From: Lycorma delicatula
Taxonomy: Eukaryota > Arthropoda > Insecta > Hemiptera > Fulgoridae
Assembly: GCF_047948215.1 (NCBI RefSeq)
Contig: NC_134463.1
Location: forward strand, 56,240,201-56,304,200
Reading direction: 5' to 3'
Length of the DNA: 64,000 nt
The notes beneath the pieces are model-generated. The model worked only from the letters and a program-made list of their open reading frames with translations. It was not told the origin of the DNA and did not search any database. Both the position numbers and the translations under genes were made by a program. Positions within the stretch are counted from its first letter, which is position 1. The number at the start of each line of letters is the position of its first letter. Shown piece after piece: positions 61,321 to 64,000 of this stretch.

Positions 61321-62319
61321 AAAAATTTATTGTAGATCTAAATAAATCTGTATTGGTCGTTCGACCCAAAGATTTGCTTTGGAGCTATTCAAAAAATTAT
61401 TTTTTTGTTAAACGATATCAGTTAATCCGACTACTTTTTTTCAGTGAACGAAAATAAACTTATACAATGGAAATAATATGGATTATATTTTTTTTAAATA
61501 GATAAAAATATTTGTTTACCTTTCTGAATAGTATTTTATTATTACCATTATCATTATTATTATTACATGAATTATAAAATAGTTATCTGTTATTCATACT
61601 TTTAAATGTTCGAAGTCGTTTTCTTGTACTTTCTATTTAGATGATTTGTATAACTAACTTATAATTCAACAGTAAAATTACGCACATATGAATACAATGT
61701 ATCTCTATAACTACATTAAATTAAGTTTCGCCAGATCACGATTTATCTAAAAGTACACTCTTGTTCTAAAATATTATATACCATTTTTATAATTCGTAAT
61801 ACGAATAGATTTTTACAATAAAAAAATAATTTATTAAGAATATTTTAATAACATAGAGATTGTAGGCAGCATATTGGCAAATAATTATAATAAATTATTT
61901 AAATAATACTAATAATAACAAGTAGCAAACCATTTAATGTTTTTCTTCCTATACATAAATATGTTTTTAACTATGTCTATGTTAATTATTTACTATTTAT
62001 TATTGGTTGTTTTATAACACGATATGAGATTGGTTGAAAGTAGAAATATTTATTATAATTGGTGAGAGTTTTGACGTATTGTGGAGGTGGATTTATTATT
62101 TAAAATAAATTACCTGATAACATGATATAACAATTTTATTTATTGTATTTATTTACCGCTTAATATATTCTAAAAAAATATAGTTTTATTTAATATTTCA
62201 CAGTACTTTCTTTTACGTTAATTATGTAGCTTAAAAAGAGAAAGCATTTTTATTTATAAATAATTTTTTTATGAACGTAAGAAAGGTTTAGAGTTTCGAG
62301 TATTCCAGAATAATCAGGC
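61321..62319. other. AT-rich DNA, nothing recognised
   Basis: No coding or repeat assignment. Confidence 0.55.
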
Positions 62320-63300
62320 AAACCTCGGAGCCAACTCAGGGCTCCTCGAGGCCTTCCAGGGCCGCAGAGATCGGATCACCCATTCCCATGTTGCACGGGG
62401 ACGGCATCTTGGACACTCGCAGAGCTCGCTTCGGTCGCCATTCCCGTCTACCTAAAGGGTTCCGTCCCCTGAACCCCCGCATAGTTCCTTATCGTCATGA
62501 TTGTAAGAATAATACTAATAAATAACAATTAAAGTATTCAGGTTTTATTGAAACCTGAAAAGGAAACTAAATCTTAAAAAAAAAAATAATATTAGCTCTC
62601 TCTCTCTCTCTTTTCTGGTTACCTCCGGAACCACCGGTAAGGCATTACTTCAGAGGATGAATGAGGATGATATCTATGAATGTAAATGAATTGTAGTCTT
62701 GTACAGTCTCAGGTTGACCGTTCCTGAGATGAGGGGTTAACAGAAACCCAATCACCAAAGAACACTAGTATCCAGGATCTAGTATCAAATCTGTATAAAA
62801 GTAACTGGCTTTAATAGGATTTGAACCTTAGAGCTCTTCACTTCGAAATCAGCTGATTTGCGATGACGAGTTGACCACAAAACCAGCCCGGTGGGAAAAG
62901 AATAATAATAGCTGTCGTAACTAAAGTACACACACACCTTTGACAAAGAAAAATGTATAACTTATATCTTTGCCATGGAGGCAGACATATAAAAATGAAG
63001 TAAAAGGATTAATCTTTTTTTCCTTAATGAATATTTCTAATTTACAACTTCACCCTCATTGGGGGTGAAGAAATAATGAATATTTTTAATATTTTAACCT
63101 TAAAGGGAGCTAGGGCCTCGGTCTGCGGCTTAAAACCTTCCATGGTATTAATACAAATGTATCCTGAAAATTTGAAAGCAATCGATCGGTTGGTTCTTCG
63201 AGATGAAATATATCTATAAACCTTCTCGGTTATGCCAAGAAATATGGGTAAACATTTGGTTGCGATTAATCGAGTAGTTCTTTTGTTTATCCCGAACAAA
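62320..63300 (+). repeat. Repeat K, copy 2, with nested SINE-A
   Basis: GAGCTCGCTTCGGTCGCC, ATTCCCGTCTACC and ACTAATAAATAACAATTAAAG correspond to copy 1, and the downstream part resumes after the SINE at 62598-62896. The segment 63110-63250 (CGGTCTGCGGCTTAAAACC, CGATCGGTTGGTTCTTCG) has no coding assignment despite an 85-codon open frame. Confidence 0.55.
62598..62896 (-). mobile_element. SINE-A copy nested in repeat family K
   Basis: Flanks AATAATATTAGCT (62585-62597) and AATAATAATAGCT (62901-62913), one mismatch. Complete element from tail (GGTTACCTCCGGAACC) to head (CCAGCCCGGTGGG). Confidence 0.87.
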
Positions 63301-63348
63301 CAAAAACCCTCTTCCTCTTTATAGAATAGTATAGATTATATATTTATA

Positions 63349-63352
<4 letters not shown>

Positions 63353-63389
<37 letters not shown>
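63353..63389. repeat. (GT)n microsatellite
   Basis: About 18 uninterrupted TG units. Confidence 0.95.
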
Positions 63390-63392
<3 letters not shown>

Positions 63393-63534
63393 AGAAAAAA
63401 ATTGGTGAAGATATCTGTGAAGAAATTCTACCAATAAAAAAAAATAAAAAGGAACAGCAAACTTTAAAAATACTTCGGCAGTTTGTCCAACAGAAAACTA
63501 CAAATTTTCATTAACATTATACACATGAAAGATT

Positions 63535-63906
63535 TATTAAAGGGTTTTTAATAAAAAAATTGCGAACATGATATGCACGAACATGACAGCACGCTTCATC
63601 GCTCTCTCAGCACTTCCATATGAAATCTGAGAGTGCACTAGTAGTCTCCTCAAGCTTTTTGAAGGCGAACGCTGCATCACATTCTTCTTAACCGCCAGTT
63701 TAGCATCAGTCAAAATGGCCGGTCTCCCGGTTGTCTGCAACTTATTCGCATTCACTAAAACGGGTAATTAATCTCGTCATGGTCGAATTATTAGGTACTG
63801 GCACATCCGGATATTTTCTATGAAATTCGTCTACAACAAGTGCGTAAGAACGACTGGAAAAATAATGTTCAACAATGAAAACTCGTTGCTGTTGTGAAAA
63901 CGACAT
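63535..63906 (-). pseudogene. N-terminal fragment of a DUF4817-type Tc1/mariner transposase
   Basis: From ATG at 63906 on the minus strand the frame reads MSFSQQQRVFIVEHYFSSRS and continues through ALVVDEFHRKYP and STMTRLITRF to a TAA. After a frameshift the next frame gives TTGRPAILTDAKL, QRSPSKSLRRL and ISYGSAERAMKRA. This is the DUF4817 helix-turn-helix followed by the second DNA-binding block (GRP...RSPxKS) typical of insect Tc1/mariner-like transposases. The catalytic domain expected downstream is absent; the sequence becomes unrelated AT-rich DNA below 63535. The 94 bp between the ATG and the window edge may hold the terminal inverted repeat, but its partner was not found. Confidence 0.75.
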
Positions 63907-64000
63907 GTTTACCAAGCAATAAACAAAGCACTAATGCAAGCGTCGAGTGATTAATGTACATCACAAAGGCGTCCAGTTTTATTGTTGTTATACCCATTGT

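Noticed and set aside
63042..63299. 85-codon minus-strand open frame
   Set aside because: Lies in dispersed repeat K; no recognisable domain.
1..64000. CRISPR array, operons, riboswitches or bacterial-type terminators
   Set aside because: None seen; the tandem structures present are microsatellites and SINE nests, and the gene structure is spliced eukaryotic.

Overview
The window is AT-rich eukaryotic DNA from an animal, most likely an insect and plausibly a hemipteran. The evidence is two coding exons with canonical GT-AG introns, a near-complete RTE-type LINE, many Tc1/mariner relics, two tRNA-derived SINE families and numerous dinucleotide microsatellites. There are no bacterial-style operons, rRNA genes or CRISPR arrays. 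The hemipteran placement is an inference from the repeat content, not from a marker gene.

Only one host gene is recognisable. It lies on the minus strand and encodes a glycoside-hydrolase-18 (chitinase-like) protein. One exon at 57834-57974 gives the N-terminal beta-strand and CTH region. The next at 19896-20113 gives the segment ending in the catalytic-motif strand. Their splice phases match across a 37.7-kb intron, so most of the window is the inside of that intron. The catalytic glutamate of the GH18 signature is replaced by lysine and a second acidic position is Glu instead of Asp, so the product is probably a non-hydrolytic chitinase-like protein. Remaining exons were not found and probably lie outside the window or in its unassigned parts.

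Layout. 1-19.9 kb lies downstream of the second exon: SINEs, two long-arm foldback elements (1.3 kb and 3.9-4.4 kb), Tc1/mariner C-terminal relics (3.2 and 13.6 kb), a LINE 3' fragment (18.65-19.19 kb) and dispersed repeats. 20-57.8 kb is the giant intron: a 1.3-kb mariner with about 90-bp inverted ends (29.87-31.16 kb), a decayed mariner (35.7-36.5 kb), a nest of three SINEs (40.0-40.95 kb), a Jockey-type RT fragment split by a SINE and ending in two perfect hairpins (50.4-51.44 kb), and a nearly intact RTE retrotransposon with 9-bp target-site duplications (53.95-57.24 kb) whose single pol frame is broken by one stop codon. 58-64 kb is upstream of the exons and holds more SINEs, dispersed repeats and a DUF4817-type transposase fragment at the right edge.

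The most interesting observations are the Lys-substituted GH18 exon, the SINE variant whose 3' tail resembles the BovB/RTE tail of ruminant SINEs, the modular swapping of SINE tails, and the triple target-site duplication in the SINE nest. No toxin, immune or virus system was recognised. Repeat families named A, B, R690, D-L are labels used only here.
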